Source: an uncultured Eubacteriales bacterium
GTDB lineage: Bacteria > Bacillota > Clostridia > Lachnospirales > Lachnospiraceae
Assembly: GCA_949292785.1 (NCBI GenBank)
Contig: CASFBK010000001.1
Coordinates: 124,001 to 188,000, forward strand
DNA length: 64,000 nucleotides
Direction: 5' to 3'
The number at the start of each line of letters is the position of its first letter. The stretch's first letter is position 1. The translations under genes and the position numbers were made by a program. The notes under the pieces are model-generated. The model searched no databases. It saw only the letters and a program-made list of their open reading frames with translations, and was not told where the DNA came from. Below are positions 33,448 to 42,735 of this stretch, piece after piece.

Positions 33448-33528
33448 CGGTTTTTCTTTTTTTACTAGGCTTTTTTGCATAATTGTGGTAAAGTAATAGA
33501 TGACCGTACCATATTGTGGCGGCAATTA

Positions 33529-33537
33529 TGGTATAAT
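33529..33537 (+). promoter_or_regulatory. Extended -10 promoter for proB
   Basis: TGGTATAAT is an extended -10 (TGn-TATAAT), 21 bases before the proB start; the -35 is poor. Confidence 0.5.
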
Positions 33538-33558
33538 TAGAATAAGGACGAATAGAAG

Positions 33559-34407
33559 ATGGAAACAAAGGAATATTTGAAAAGTAAAAAACGTGTAGTT
33601 GTAAAAATAGGTTCTTCTTCCCTTACCCATGAGGCAACTGGCGGGCTAAATTACACGAAGCTGGAAAAGCTGGTAAGAGAATTATGTAATATTCATAATC
33701 AGGGACTGGATGTATGTCTGGTAAGCTCTGGAGCTATTGCGGTAGGAAGAAAGGCGATGGGGTTAAAAGAACGACCGAAAAGCATTTCGACCAAGCAGGC
33801 GTGTGCGGCAGTAGGGCAGGCAAGACTTATGATGACATATCAGAAAATGTTTTCTGAATATAATCATACAGCGGGACAGGTATTGATGACGAAGGGAACC
33901 ATGCTGAATAACGTGTCCAGAAAAAATGCACAGAACACATTTGAAGAGCTCTTTCGATTGGGCGTGATACCCATTGTAAATGAAAACGATACGGTATCTA
34001 CATACGAGATGCAGTTTGGTGATAATGATACCTTATCTGCCATTGTAGCATCTTTGGTTGGTGCAGACCTTTTGGTATTGTTGTCCGATATCGATGGATT
34101 ATTTACGGATGACCCGCACCAGAATCCGGAAGCGGAACTGATTAAGGTGGTAGATACGCTGGATGACGAGGTATTGTCCATGGCAAAGGGAACCACCGGA
34201 AGCGATGTAGGAACCGGGGGCATGGCAACGAAGCTTACGGCTGCGAAGATTGCAACACTTTCCGGGTCAGACATGATTATTGCAAATGGAGAGGATGTGG
34301 GGATTCTTCATGAGATTTTCGAAGGAGAATTTACCGGAACCTTGTTTAAGCAACATAAGAATGAAGATTTTTATATTGCAGATTTTATAGAAGAAAGTAT
34401 GGGATAA
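33559..34407 (+). CDS. proB: Glutamate 5-kinase (no PUA domain)
   Basis: First step of proline synthesis, phosphorylating L-glutamate. 282 residues: only the amino-acid kinase domain (VVKIGSSSLT, LVSSGAIAVGRKAMG, FGDNDTLSAIVASLVGADLLVLLSDIDGLFTDDP, GTGGMATKLTAAKIA). E. coli ProB is 367 residues with a C-terminal PUA domain; its absence is common in Firmicutes. It heads the cluster proB-DUF896-cyclo-ligase-proA. Confidence 0.96.
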   Translation: METKEYLKSKKRVVVKIGSSSLTHEATGGLNYTKLEKLVRELCNIHNQGLDVCLVSSGAIAVGRKAMGLKERPKSISTKQACAAVGQARLMMTYQKMFSEYNHTAGQVLMTKGTMLNNVSRKNAQNTFEELFRLGVIPIVNENDTVSTYEMQFGDNDTLSAIVASLVGADLLVLLSDIDGLFTDDPHQNPEAELIKVVDTLDDEVLSMAKGTTGSDVGTGGMATKLTAAKIATLSGSDMIIANGEDVGILHEIFEGEFTGTLFKQHKNEDFYIADFIEESMG

Positions 34408-34419
34408 AAGGAGTTACAG

Positions 34420-34647
34420 ATGGAACAGAGTAAGATTGACAGAATTAATGTGTTAGCGCGAAAGTCTAAGGCAGAAGGACTTACTGAGGCAGAGAAGAAA
34501 GAACAAGATTTGCTGCGCAAGGAATATATTGCCAATATAAGAAGAAATTTAAGAGGTCAGCTTGATAATATTGATGTAGTAAATCCGGATGGAAGTATTG
34601 AAAATCTGGGAGAAAAATATGGAAAGAAAACAGCAAATAAGAGCTGA
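34420..34647 (+). CDS. DUF896 (YnzC-like) small protein
   Basis: 75 residues, soluble and highly charged. KIDRINVLARKSKAEGLTEAEKKEQDLLRKEYI is the DUF896 signature, a helical hairpin, followed by RNLRGQLDNIDVVNPDGS. The Bacillus homologue YnzC lies in the SOS-linked lexA-yneA region, but no direct biochemical role is established. It starts 12 bases after proB and overlaps the next gene by 29 bases, in a different frame. Confidence 0.9.
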   Translation: MEQSKIDRINVLARKSKAEGLTEAEKKEQDLLRKEYIANIRRNLRGQLDNIDVVNPDGSIENLGEKYGKKTANKS

Positions 34648-35203
34648 ATTAAAAGAAAAAAGGAATGTACTGACCAGGGCCCAGAGGGAGGAATATTCCC
34701 GGAAAATATGTGAAAATCTTCGAGCGTTTGTGAAGACAGTGAATCCGAAAGTGATATATTTTTATTATCCGCTGGGAAGCGAAGTGAATCTTCTTCCTTT
34801 GGCAGAAGAGCTCCTGAAAGAAGAATATTCCGCAGAAGCAGCTGCGCCGGAGGGCAGAGTCATAGCATTCCCAAGAACCTGTGGCGACACGATGGAATTT
34901 TATCCGGTAACGTCTCTTTCTGATTTTGTGGAAGGAAGATTTCATATTATGGAGCCGATGGGAGAGCTGCCGTTGACAGAAACGGAGCCTTTGGTCGTGG
35001 TGCCTGGACTTGGATTTGACAGACAGGGAAACCGCATGGGATATGGAAAGGGTTTTTATGACAGATATTTTGCAAGATTTCCTTCATGTCGAAAAATAGG
35101 TGCAGCTTTTGAAACACAGATAGTCGAAGAGATTCCGGCGCAAGCACATGATATTATTATGGATTTTGTTGTAACTGAAAAGGGTGTCTTGAATAGGAGG
35201 TAA
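34619..35203 (+). CDS. 5-formyltetrahydrofolate cyclo-ligase
   Basis: ATP-dependent conversion of 5-formyl-THF to 5,10-methenyl-THF. 194 residues. N-terminal [15 protein letters not shown] helix with basic residues, [25 protein letters not shown] (about residues 128-152), the ATP/phosphate site, and [16 protein letters not shown] at the end, all typical. GGGAG lies near ATG 34619, inside the 3' end of the DUF896 gene. It is an unusual passenger between proB and proA, with four bases to proA. Confidence 0.93.
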   Translation: MERKQQIRAELKEKRNVLTRAQREEYSRKICENLRAFVKTVNPKVIYFYYPLGSEVNLLPLAEELLKEEYSAEAAAPEGRVIAFPRTCGDTMEFYPVTSLSDFVEGRFHIMEPMGELPLTETEPLVVVPGLGFDRQGNRMGYGKGFYDRYFARFPSCRKIGAAFETQIVEEIPAQAHDIIMDFVVTEKGVLNRR

Positions 35204-35207
35204 TAAA

Positions 35208-36458
35208 ATGAACAGTATGTTAGAGCAGATTGGAAAAAACGCACGGGAAGCAGAAGGTGTCTTACGTGTGTTGACGGTAAAAGAAAAAAATAAGGCATTA
35301 ACCACTGCGGCAGATTATCTGATGGCAGGTATGAAGCTATTGCTTGAGGCAAATGCAAGAGATATGGCAAATGCAAAGGAAAATAATATGCCTCCTGCGT
35401 TGCAGGACAGACTGCAGCTGACCGAGGCCAGAATTGCCCAGATGGCGGAGGGACTGCGCCAGATAGCAGCGTTAGATGACCCGGTGGGAGAGATTCTTTC
35501 CATGAAACAGAGACCAAACGGTCTTATGATTGGACAGAAAAGAGTGCCTTTAGGAGTCATTGGAATTATTTACGAATCAAGACCAAATGTAACCGCAGAT
35601 GCCTTCGGACTTTGCTTTAAAGCAGGAAACGTGGTGATTTTAAGAGGTGGAAAAGACGCAATCCATTCCAATAATGCCATTACGAAAACGATACAGGAAG
35701 CATTGCGTAAGTGTGGTTTGCCGATGCATGCGATTCAGTTAATCACAGATACCAGTCATGAGACGGCAGAAGAATTCATGCGTATGAATGAGTATGTGGA
35801 TGTGCTGATTCCAAGAGGAGGCGCAGGACTGATTCGTACTGTGGTACAGAAAGCAACTGTGCCGGTCATTGAGACCGGAACCGGTAATTGTCATATTTTT
35901 GTAGATGAGTCAGCGGATATGGATATGGCACTGGATATTATCTTTAATGCCAAAACACAGAGAATTGGCGTATGCAATGCCTGTGAGTCTGTGGTAGTCC
36001 ATGAAAAGGTGAAAGATGCCTTTTTGCCAAGACTGGCAGAGCGTTTAAAAGAGAAGAATGTAGAGCTTCGAGGGGATGAAATGAGTCGCGAAGCCTGTGG
36101 AGAAATTAAGGAAGCAACGGAAGAGGACTGGGGAAAGGAGTATCTTGACTATATTCTTTCTATTAAGACGGTATCCTCTATTGAAGAAGCCATTGCACAT
36201 ATCAACAAATACAATACGGGACATTCTGAGGCAATTATTACGAAGGATTACGCTAATTCGCAGAAGTTCCTGAATGAAATTGACGCGGCAGCAGTATATG
36301 TCAATGCATCTACCCGGTTTACCGATGGATTTGAATTTGGCTTTGGTGCAGAAATCGGTATCAGTACCCAGAAGCTTCATGCCAGAGGACCTATGGGATT
36401 AAAGGAACTGACGACTACCAAATATATTATTTACGGAAATGGTCAGATAAGAGAATAG
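35208..36458 (+). CDS. proA: Glutamate-5-semialdehyde dehydrogenase (gamma-glutamyl phosphate reductase)
   Basis: Second step of proline synthesis, NADPH-dependent, 416 residues. [47 protein letters not shown] and the catalytic Cys in [12 protein letters not shown] (about residue 250) are conserved. AGGAGG gives the start. It follows the folate enzyme by four bases and leads into a GNAT gene. Confidence 0.97.
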   Translation: MNSMLEQIGKNAREAEGVLRVLTVKEKNKALTTAADYLMAGMKLLLEANARDMANAKENNMPPALQDRLQLTEARIAQMAEGLRQIAALDDPVGEILSMKQRPNGLMIGQKRVPLGVIGIIYESRPNVTADAFGLCFKAGNVVILRGGKDAIHSNNAITKTIQEALRKCGLPMHAIQLITDTSHETAEEFMRMNEYVDVLIPRGGAGLIRTVVQKATVPVIETGTGNCHIFVDESADMDMALDIIFNAKTQRIGVCNACESVVVHEKVKDAFLPRLAERLKEKNVELRGDEMSREACGEIKEATEEDWGKEYLDYILSIKTVSSIEEAIAHINKYNTGHSEAIITKDYANSQKFLNEIDAAAVYVNASTRFTDGFEFGFGAEIGISTQKLHARGPMGLKELTTTKYIIYGNGQIRE

Positions 36459-36465
36459 AAAAGCT

Positions 36466-36999
36466 ATGAGTACGAATTATATACAATTAACGGAAAAAGA
36501 AATCGAATTACAGTTATTCCAGGGATTTAGGCGGCATCAGGAAGTAAGCAGATGCTGGCGCAAAGAGAATGGAAAATGGCAGTTAAAGGATATTTCTTTT
36601 GTAGAAGACTGGGGGGAAGCGGAATATGCTTTTCTGGTGAAATGCTTAAAAAATACAGACCATACCGGTGGCTTTGTATTCGGGGCATTTGACGAAGGAA
36701 GACTGGTAGGCTTTGCTTCTGTTGAAAACAAGCTATTTGGTTCTAAAAATCAGTATGTTCAGTTGTCCTGTATTCATGTTTCTGAGGAAAGTCGTGGAAC
36801 GGGAATTGGAAAACGGCTTTTTGTGATTGCCTGCGAAGCGGGAAGAAGACTGGGAGCAGAAAAATTGTATATTTCCGCACATTCGTCAAAAGAGTCTCAG
36901 GCGTTTTATCATGCTATAGGCTGCATCGAAGCGAAAGAGTATAACAGGGAATTAAGTGAAGCAGAACCATGCGACTGCCAGTTAGAGTTTGTATTATAA
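36466..36999 (+). CDS. GNAT family N-acetyltransferase
   Basis: 177 residues. Acetyl-CoA motif A is CIHVSEESRGTGIGKRLF (about residues 102-119), and the C-terminal SQAFYHAIGCIEAKEY motif B is also present. The N-terminus has an uncommon FRRHQEVSRCWRKENGKW segment. The substrate is unknown. It starts eight bases after proA and closes that operon at a bidirectional terminator. Confidence 0.85.
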   Translation: MSTNYIQLTEKEIELQLFQGFRRHQEVSRCWRKENGKWQLKDISFVEDWGEAEYAFLVKCLKNTDHTGGFVFGAFDEGRLVGFASVENKLFGSKNQYVQLSCIHVSEESRGTGIGKRLFVIACEAGRRLGAEKLYISAHSSKESQAFYHAIGCIEAKEYNRELSEAEPCDCQLEFVL

Positions 37000-37005
37000 A
37001 AAATG

Positions 37006-37055
37006 AACAGGCGGCTAAGAACATTGTGAATGATGTTTTTGGTCGCCTGTTGTGT
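37006..37055. terminator. Bidirectional terminator between convergent genes
   Basis: AACAGGCG (37006-37013) pairs with CGCCTGTT (37044-37051), with an inner AACAT/ATGTT stem. Ts follow on the plus side (TGTGTTTATT) and, on the minus side, the As at 36998-37003 give a T tract. Confidence 0.75.
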
Positions 37056-37060
37056 TTATT

Positions 37061-38089
37061 CTATAGAGGCTTTCCCTGTAGAACCTCCCTATAGTCTTTG
37101 TAATTTTCTTCCAGCAAGGTCGGGGTGTCCAGTCCATAAGGACAGTGTGCGCTGCATTGGCCGCAATGAATACAGTCCTCGATTTTTTTCATTTTTGCCT
37201 GAACCTCCGGAGTAAGCTGTAGTTCAGAGGGAGAACGGCGAAGCAGCAATGACATACGGGCACAGTTGTTGATTTCAATTCCTGCCGGACAGGTAGGCAT
37301 ACAATAGCCGCAGCCACGACAGAAGTTTCCTGCAAGCTGTGAGCGGTCATTTTCAATAATCTTTTGAATCTCCGGCGTCATGGCTGGTGGATTATCAATA
37401 TAGCTTATGAATTCATCCAGTTCTTTTTCACGCTGTATCCCCCAGATAGGAAGCACATTGTCAAACTGGTCCAGATAAGCGTAGGCAGCAGCTGAATTGG
37501 TGATAAGTCCGCCAGACAGCGCCTTCATTGCAATAAATCCCATGTTTTTTTCCTGGCATCTCTTTACCAGCTCTAAATCCTTTTCTGTGGCAAGATAACA
37601 GAATGGAAATTGTAAGGTTTCATAGAGTCCGCTGTCGATGGCCTCGTGTGCTACCGAAAGGCGGTGGTTGGTAATTCCGATATGCCGGACCTTACCTTCT
37701 TGCTTTGCCTGTTCCATAGCTTCGTATAATCCGGTGCCATCTCCCGGCTTTGGACAAAAGGAAGGATTGTGGAACTGATAAAGGTCAATATAACTTGTTT
37801 TCAGAAGAGAAAGGCTGGTTCTTAAGTCTTTCCAGAAATCAGCTCCGTTTTGGGCGCCGGTTTTGGTTGCAATATAGATATGCTCCCGGACATCGGAAAG
37901 TGCCTCGCCAATTTTGGCTTCGCTGTCGGTGTAAAAGCGGGCAGTATCAAAAAAGGTTACTCCGGCATCATATGCTTTACGCAATAATTTTCCTGCATCT
38001 TCCGTGGAGATACGTTGAATGGGAAGAGCACCGAAACCATTTTTATTGGTGGTAATTCCGGTTGCTCCAAGGGTAACAGTTTTGTTCAT
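37061..38089 (-). CDS. Aldo/keto reductase with C-terminal ferredoxin domain
   Basis: 342 residues. TIM-barrel AKR core with FFDTARFYTDSE (catalytic Asp/Tyr, about residue 46-57), YIATKTGAQ (Lys), LYQFHNP (His) and GGLITNS. The C-terminal 110 residues hold two ferredoxin motifs, CRGCGYCMPTCP and CIHCGQCSAHCP, so electrons may pass between the Fe-S clusters and the AKR site. Such Fe-S AKRs are common in anaerobes; the substrate is unknown. AGAGGTG precedes ATG 38089. Its promoter is divergent from miaB. Confidence 0.9.
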   Translation of the reverse strand: MNKTVTLGATGITTNKNGFGALPIQRISTEDAGKLLRKAYDAGVTFFDTARFYTDSEAKIGEALSDVREHIYIATKTGAQNGADFWKDLRTSLSLLKTSYIDLYQFHNPSFCPKPGDGTGLYEAMEQAKQEGKVRHIGITNHRLSVAHEAIDSGLYETLQFPFCYLATEKDLELVKRCQEKNMGFIAMKALSGGLITNSAAAYAYLDQFDNVLPIWGIQREKELDEFISYIDNPPAMTPEIQKIIENDRSQLAGNFCRGCGYCMPTCPAGIEINNCARMSLLLRRSPSELQLTPEVQAKMKKIEDCIHCGQCSAHCPYGLDTPTLLEENYKDYREVLQGKPL

Positions 38090-38143
38090 GGTGAAACACC
38101 TCTTTCGTAAAAATCATTTGTGAGAATATTTTTCATTAGAGAT

Positions 38144-38172
38144 ATTTTAGCATGAACTATTTTCAAATACAA
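38144..38172 (-). promoter_or_regulatory. Promoter of the ferredoxin-type aldo/keto reductase
   Basis: On the minus strand TTGTAT (plus 38167-38172), 17-base spacer, TAAAAT (plus 38144-38149), 54 bases before the start codon. Confidence 0.6.
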
Positions 38173-38263
38173 GAAGTTAAGAATTACGAACAAATGGTTG
38201 GATTTTTTTACAGAGACATTTACATTCCGAAGAAAAAAGTGTATGATATAAATTAGGTTTGCC

Positions 38264-38290
38264 TTGACAATCCTGATTTTAAATTATAGT
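38264..38290 (+). promoter_or_regulatory. Promoter region of miaB
   Basis: A consensus TTGACA at 38264-38269 is followed by TATAGT at 38285-38290 (15-base spacer) or TAGTAG at 38287 (17 bases). The exact -10 is uncertain. Confidence 0.5.
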
Positions 38291-38309
38291 AGAAAAGGAA
38301 TTTTTATAT

Positions 38310-39737
38310 ATGGAAAATAAGATGTACGACCAGGTTCCAACAACGGAGCCACAGCGCCAATTTTATTATATGGAAAAAGCAAAGAGCTATGTGGAGGCTT
38401 TGGCACAGCAGTTAGGCAGAAGACCTACCTTTTGTGTCACTACGTTTGGGTGCCAGATGAATGCCAGAGATTCCGAAAAACTGACGGGAATCCTTGAGAA
38501 GATTGGATATGAAGAGGCAGACAGTGAAGAGGCAGATTTTGTAATTTATAATACCTGCACGGTCAGAGAAAATGCGAATAACAAAGTATGGGGGCGTTTG
38601 GGGTATCTGAATACCTATAAGAAGCATCACCCGAATATGAAAATCGCGCTCTGCGGCTGTATGATGCAGGAGCCTGAAGTGATTGAAAAATTACAGAAAA
38701 GTTATCGTTTTGTAGACTTAATATTTGGAACCCATAATATTTATAAGTTTGCAGAGCTGATTGTAGCAACCTTTGAACAAAAAGGAATGGTAGTCGATAT
38801 CTGGAAGGATACGGATAAGATTGTGGAAGACCTTCCGGTTGACCGTAAGTATACTTTTAAATCCGGAGTAAACATTATGTTTGGCTGCAATAATTTCTGT
38901 AGTTACTGTATTGTTCCTTATGTGAGAGGAAGGGAACGAAGCAGAAAGCCAAAGGATATTATTCGTGAAATTGAACATTTGGTGTCGGATGGCGTGGTAG
39001 AAGTCATGCTCTTAGGACAGAATGTCAATTCCTATGGAAAGAATTTAGAAGAGCCAGTGACCTTTGCAGAGCTTTTAGAGGAAATTGAAAAAATTGAAGG
39101 GTTAGAGCGAATTCGTTTTATGACCTCCCATCCAAAGGATTTGTCCGACGAATTAATTGAGGTGATGGGAAAATCCAAGAAGATATGTAAGCACTTACAT
39201 CTTCCGTTACAGTCCGGAAGCAGTCGGATTTTAAAGGAAATGAACCGTCATTATGACAAAGAGCAGTATTTGATACTGGTAGATAAGATAAGAAAGGCGG
39301 TACCGGATATTGCCCTTACCACGGACATTATTGTGGGATTTCCGGGAGAAACAGAAGAAGATTTCTTAGAGACTATGGATGTGGTAAAAAGGGTGCAGTA
39401 TGACAGTGCATTTACGTTTATTTATTCCAAACGTACCGGAACTCCGGCGGCTGCCAAAGAAGAGCAGGTGCCAGAGGATGTGGTAAAAGACCGTTTTGAC
39501 CGTTTGCTAAAAGAGGTACAAGGCTGTGCGGCAAAAAAAGCAGAAGCCCTGACCGGAAAAACAGAAGCGGTTCTGGTAGAAGAAGTAAACGAACAGGATT
39601 CTAACTTAGTAACCGGAAGACTCAGCAACAACTTTGTGGTACATTTTCCGGGAGCAGCGGAACTGATTGGAAAAATCGTGAACGTGAAGTTAAAGGAATG
39701 TAAGGGCTTCTATTTCTATGGAGAGGCAGTCGAGTAA
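38310..39737 (+). CDS. miaB: tRNA-2-methylthio-N6-dimethylallyladenosine synthase
   Basis: Radical-SAM methylthiotransferase acting on A37 of tRNAs after MiaA. 475 residues. N-terminal UPF0004 domain with TFGCQMNARDSE, YNTCTVRENA and LCGCMMQ (auxiliary cluster Cys), the radical SAM motif FGCNNFCSYCIVPYVRGRERSR split around residue 190, and a C-terminal TRAM domain (ALTGKTEAVLVEE onward). AAAGGAA precedes ATG 38310. Followed by ruvA after 12 bases. RimO at 61836 is its paralogue. Confidence 0.97.
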   Translation: MENKMYDQVPTTEPQRQFYYMEKAKSYVEALAQQLGRRPTFCVTTFGCQMNARDSEKLTGILEKIGYEEADSEEADFVIYNTCTVRENANNKVWGRLGYLNTYKKHHPNMKIALCGCMMQEPEVIEKLQKSYRFVDLIFGTHNIYKFAELIVATFEQKGMVVDIWKDTDKIVEDLPVDRKYTFKSGVNIMFGCNNFCSYCIVPYVRGRERSRKPKDIIREIEHLVSDGVVEVMLLGQNVNSYGKNLEEPVTFAELLEEIEKIEGLERIRFMTSHPKDLSDELIEVMGKSKKICKHLHLPLQSGSSRILKEMNRHYDKEQYLILVDKIRKAVPDIALTTDIIVGFPGETEEDFLETMDVVKRVQYDSAFTFIYSKRTGTPAAAKEEQVPEDVVKDRFDRLLKEVQGCAAKKAEALTGKTEAVLVEEVNEQDSNLVTGRLSNNFVVHFPGAAELIGKIVNVKLKECKGFYFYGEAVE

Positions 39738-39749
39738 AAAGGAGACATT

Positions 39750-40361
39750 ATGTATTCTTATATTAAAGGTGAACTGGTTGAGATTATGGATGATATCATT
39801 GTAGTAGAAGCCGGACAGATTGGCTACAACATTCATATTCCAGCCAGTATGATAGATAATTTTACCGGAACAGGACAAGACGTAAAAATCTATACTTATC
39901 TTCAGGTAAAGGAAGATGATATGCAGTTGTATGGATTTCTGACAAGGGATGACCTGAACATCTTCAAGTTGCTGCTTGGAGTGAATGGTATCGGACCAAA
40001 GGGCGCTCTTGCCGTATTATCGGTGATGACACCGGATGATTTGCGGTTTGCGGTGTTAGGAGAAGATGCGAAAGCCATTGCCAAGGCACCGGGAATCGGA
40101 ACTAAGACAGCGCAGCGCGTTATTTTGGAACTAAAGGATAAGTTAAGTCTGGAAGATGCGTTTGAAGCGAAAACAGCTCATGTGGCAGAGGCAAATACCA
40201 ATTCACTTTCCAGCGTGAAAAACGAAGCAGTACAGGCGTTGGTTGCTTTGGGATATTCCTCCTCCGAGGCATTAAAGGCAATTAATGGAGTGGAGCTTAC
40301 CGAGAATATTACGGTAGAGGAAGTGCTGAAGGAAGCGTTGAAGCAGATGGCGTTTCTGTGA
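39750..40361 (+). CDS. ruvA: Holliday junction branch migration protein RuvA
   Basis: Junction-binding tetramer partner of RuvB, 203 residues. OB fold (residues 1-65: YIKGELVEIMDDIIVVEAGQIGYNI), tandem helix-hairpin-helix LLGVNGIGPKGALAVLS and APGIGTKTAQRVILELKDK, and the C-terminal RuvB-binding domain (NEAVQALVALGYSSSEA). It is co-transcribed with miaB, and unusually is not followed directly by ruvB. Confidence 0.97.
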   Translation: MYSYIKGELVEIMDDIIVVEAGQIGYNIHIPASMIDNFTGTGQDVKIYTYLQVKEDDMQLYGFLTRDDLNIFKLLLGVNGIGPKGALAVLSVMTPDDLRFAVLGEDAKAIAKAPGIGTKTAQRVILELKDKLSLEDAFEAKTAHVAEANTNSLSSVKNEAVQALVALGYSSSEALKAINGVELTENITVEEVLKEALKQMAFL

Positions 40362-40390
40362 ATGGAATGTATCACAAAGACAATGGATAA

Positions 40391-40399
40391 TGGTATAAT
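40391..40399 (+). promoter_or_regulatory. Extended -10 promoter before the GNAT gene
   Basis: TGGTATAAT (40391-40399) is an extended -10 in the 113-base gap after ruvA. The -35 is poor. It would start the three-gene insert separately from ruvA. Confidence 0.45.
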
Positions 40400-40474
40400 C
40401 GCCCAGAGATTTCTGATTTTAAGAAAGAATGATAGCTTTATACAATGCGAATTATAATGAGAGGATAACAAATC

Positions 40475-41011
40475 ATGATGAAAACAGAACGTCTATTGAT
40501 ACGTAATTTCACACAGGATGACGCAGAGACATGTTTTCAGAGCTGGGGACAGGATAAGGAGCTTGGAAAATACATTATTTCCTATCCAATGAAAGATATT
40601 CAGCAAATGAGGAATTACGTTGCAGAGCTTAGTGAAAATGAGAATGCCTGGATAATTACTGACAAAAAAAGAAATACAGTGATTGGTTATATTACACTTG
40701 ATATACCATATGAACAGTTGGGGATTGGCGAGATTGGATATATAGTCGGTGCGAAATATCAACATCAGGGATATGCTTTTGAGGCAATTAATTGTGTTAT
40801 GAAGGAATATTTTATCAATAAAAATATGTATATGATTGAGGCAAAGTACAATGAGACAAACATAGCTTCTTCAAAATTGTTGGAAAAAACAGGGTTTCAG
40901 GTAGATGGAAAACTTAGGGACAGGAGAATCGATTTTACAACTGGCGAAAGAAGTAATCTTATTGTATGTTCCATGACCCGGCAGGAGTTTATGAAGTTTT
41001 CTACAGTTTAG
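40475..41011 (+). CDS. GNAT family N-acetyltransferase (RimJ/RimL-like)
   Basis: 178 residues. KTERLLIRNFTQDDAETCF start, GEIGYIVGAKYQHQGYAFEAINCVMKEYF (acetyl-CoA site, about residues 87-115) and EAKYNETNIASSKLLEKTGFQVDGKLRD are RimJ/RimL-type. Possible targets include protein N-termini, antibiotics or small amines; nothing decides. Two ATGs overlap (40475 and 40478); GAGAGGA precedes both. It is the first of three genes that separate ruvA from ruvB. Confidence 0.87.
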   Translation: MMKTERLLIRNFTQDDAETCFQSWGQDKELGKYIISYPMKDIQQMRNYVAELSENENAWIITDKKRNTVIGYITLDIPYEQLGIGEIGYIVGAKYQHQGYAFEAINCVMKEYFINKNMYMIEAKYNETNIASSKLLEKTGFQVDGKLRDRRIDFTTGERSNLIVCSMTRQEFMKFSTV

Positions 41012-41035
41012 CAAAGATAATTAAGGAGGACTATT

Positions 41036-41956
41036 ATGAAACAAATTACAATAGGGGAACAGAAATGGAAAGCACCTGCCATTGTAGCAGGATGTATGAG
41101 ACTGGCTGATTTTGATAAGCAGCAGATGAATCATTTTATACATACCTCAATGGAGCTCGGGGTGAACTTTTTTGACCATGCGGATATTTATGGTGGTGGT
41201 AAGAGTGAAGAGATTTTTGGCGAAGCAATGAAAGGTGATGAAACACTGCATCGGGAGGATATGATAATCCAATCCAAATGCGGAATCAGACAGGGCTTTT
41301 ATGACCTTTCTAAGAAGTATATCTTAGACTCGGTTGATGGGATTTTGCAAAGACTTCAGACAGAATATCTTGATGTGCTGCTTTTACACCGTCCGGATGC
41401 GCTGGTGGAGCCGGAAGAGGTAGCGGATGCCTTTTCTGCTTTGGAGAAAAGTGGAAAGGTTCGCAATTTTGGTGTTTCCAATCATAAACCTATGCAGATT
41501 GAGTTGTTGCAAAAATATGTAGAGCAGCCGTTGGTAATTAATCAGATGCAGTTCAGCATACCGGTTTCCAATATGATAGCCAATGGTATGGAGGTAAATA
41601 TGGAGACAAACGGCGCCACAGACAGGGATGGAAGTGTGCTGGATTACTGTCGCTTACATGATATTACCATTCAGGCGTGGTCTCCGTTTCAGATGCCGGG
41701 GTGGAAAGGCTGCTTCTTAGGCTCAGAGGAGTATCCGGAATTGAACAACAAGATTCAGGAACTGGCTGACAAGTATCAGGTGAGCGGAACCACGATTGCG
41801 ACAGCATGGATACTTCGTCATCCAGCAGGAATGCAGGTGATTGCAGGTACCACCAGTGAAGAACGGTTAAAAGAAATTGTGCAGGCATGTACCATTGAGT
41901 TGACGAAAGAAGAATGGTATCAGTTATATCTGGCAGCAGGACATCCATTGCCATAG
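41036..41956 (+). CDS. Aldo/keto reductase (YdhF-like)
   Basis: 306 residues. NFFDHADIYGGGKSEEIFG (catalytic Asp and Tyr), IIQSKCGI (Lys), VLLLHRPDALVEPEEVADAF (His), FGVSNHKPMQIELLQ and a C-terminal NADPH site (QVIAGTTSEERLKEIVQA). The HRPD segment places it close to E. coli YdhF. It is likely co-transcribed with the preceding GNAT gene (24-base gap), and its substrate is unknown. Confidence 0.9.
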   Translation: MKQITIGEQKWKAPAIVAGCMRLADFDKQQMNHFIHTSMELGVNFFDHADIYGGGKSEEIFGEAMKGDETLHREDMIIQSKCGIRQGFYDLSKKYILDSVDGILQRLQTEYLDVLLLHRPDALVEPEEVADAFSALEKSGKVRNFGVSNHKPMQIELLQKYVEQPLVINQMQFSIPVSNMIANGMEVNMETNGATDRDGSVLDYCRLHDITIQAWSPFQMPGWKGCFLGSEEYPELNNKIQELADKYQVSGTTIATAWILRHPAGMQVIAGTTSEERLKEIVQACTIELTKEEWYQLYLAAGHPLP

Positions 41957-41968
41957 GGGTTATACCAA

Positions 41969-42670
41969 ATGAAACATCCGATAAAAACAATATATGACAA
42001 AAAAGCAATAAGAATCATTCTGATTTTATGTATCTATTTGTTTGATATGGTATTTGTGATAGGATATATGCATCATTTAAAACAAGCAGGAAATTTGCTA
42101 GGCGTTTCTACAGCCTCTTCACATATGCCGGATATCCTGTTTCAGAATATAATTGAAATAGTTCCAATGCTGCTTGTTCTTGTCTTATCCTTACTGTTAA
42201 TGAGAGGAGAAAGTCGCAAAAACCTTGACTTGGGCATCAACGAGAAGAAACAGCTCGTGGCTGTAACTGTTTTGGCATTGGTGATGATTGGAATGGCAGT
42301 TTCTGCAGTTTGTATGGACATTTCAGATGTGGGAACTATTTTATACCAATTATGTTATTATTTATGTTTCATTGCTTTTTTTGAGGAATTTGAATATCGC
42401 TGTCTGTTTCCGGCATTACTAAAAGGCAGGTTTTCAAATAAGTGGGTTTGGATTATCCCTAATTTACTATTTGGGCTCTGTCATTTGTTTTCTTATAATG
42501 GTTTTTCCATAACGTCCTATGAACAGATACTTCATTTCCTGACAAGTGATGTATTGGGGCTGTTTGTGGCGGGCTGTATGTTTCAGTTGGTTAAGGAAAA
42601 AACAGGTACGGCCTGGACAGCGATATTGCTTCATGCAATATTTGATTATTCAGGAATATTCCTTTCCTAA
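41969..42670 (+). CDS. CPBP family intramembrane metalloprotease
   Basis: 233 residues, about seven helices. The CAAX-protease/CPBP motifs are present: EEFEYR (EExxxR, about residue 136), FGLCHLF (FxxxH) and HAIFDYSG (HxxxD). Family members cleave in the membrane or serve as bacteriocin immunity proteins. Starts 12 bases after the aldo/keto reductase. The third and last gene of the ruvA-ruvB interruption. Confidence 0.87.
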   Translation: MKHPIKTIYDKKAIRIILILCIYLFDMVFVIGYMHHLKQAGNLLGVSTASSHMPDILFQNIIEIVPMLLVLVLSLLLMRGESRKNLDLGINEKKQLVAVTVLALVMIGMAVSAVCMDISDVGTILYQLCYYLCFIAFFEEFEYRCLFPALLKGRFSNKWVWIIPNLLFGLCHLFSYNGFSITSYEQILHFLTSDVLGLFVAGCMFQLVKEKTGTAWTAILLHAIFDYSGIFLS

Positions 42671-42674
42671 ATCA

Positions 42675-42703
42675 TTGTCTTTGGGAGTCAGAACAGGTAT
42701 AAT
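42675..42703 (+). promoter_or_regulatory. Sigma-A promoter of ruvB
   Basis: TTGTCT (42675-42680), 17-base spacer, TATAAT (42698-42703), 32 bases before ATG 42736. It gives ruvB its own expression, apart from ruvA. Confidence 0.72.
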
Positions 42704-42735
42704 ATAAAAAGTTAAGAGAAAAGGAAGCAATTTTC

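Noticed and set aside
33448-33480. T-rich stretch after the CmpB gene as a terminator
   Set aside because: No stem precedes the Ts.
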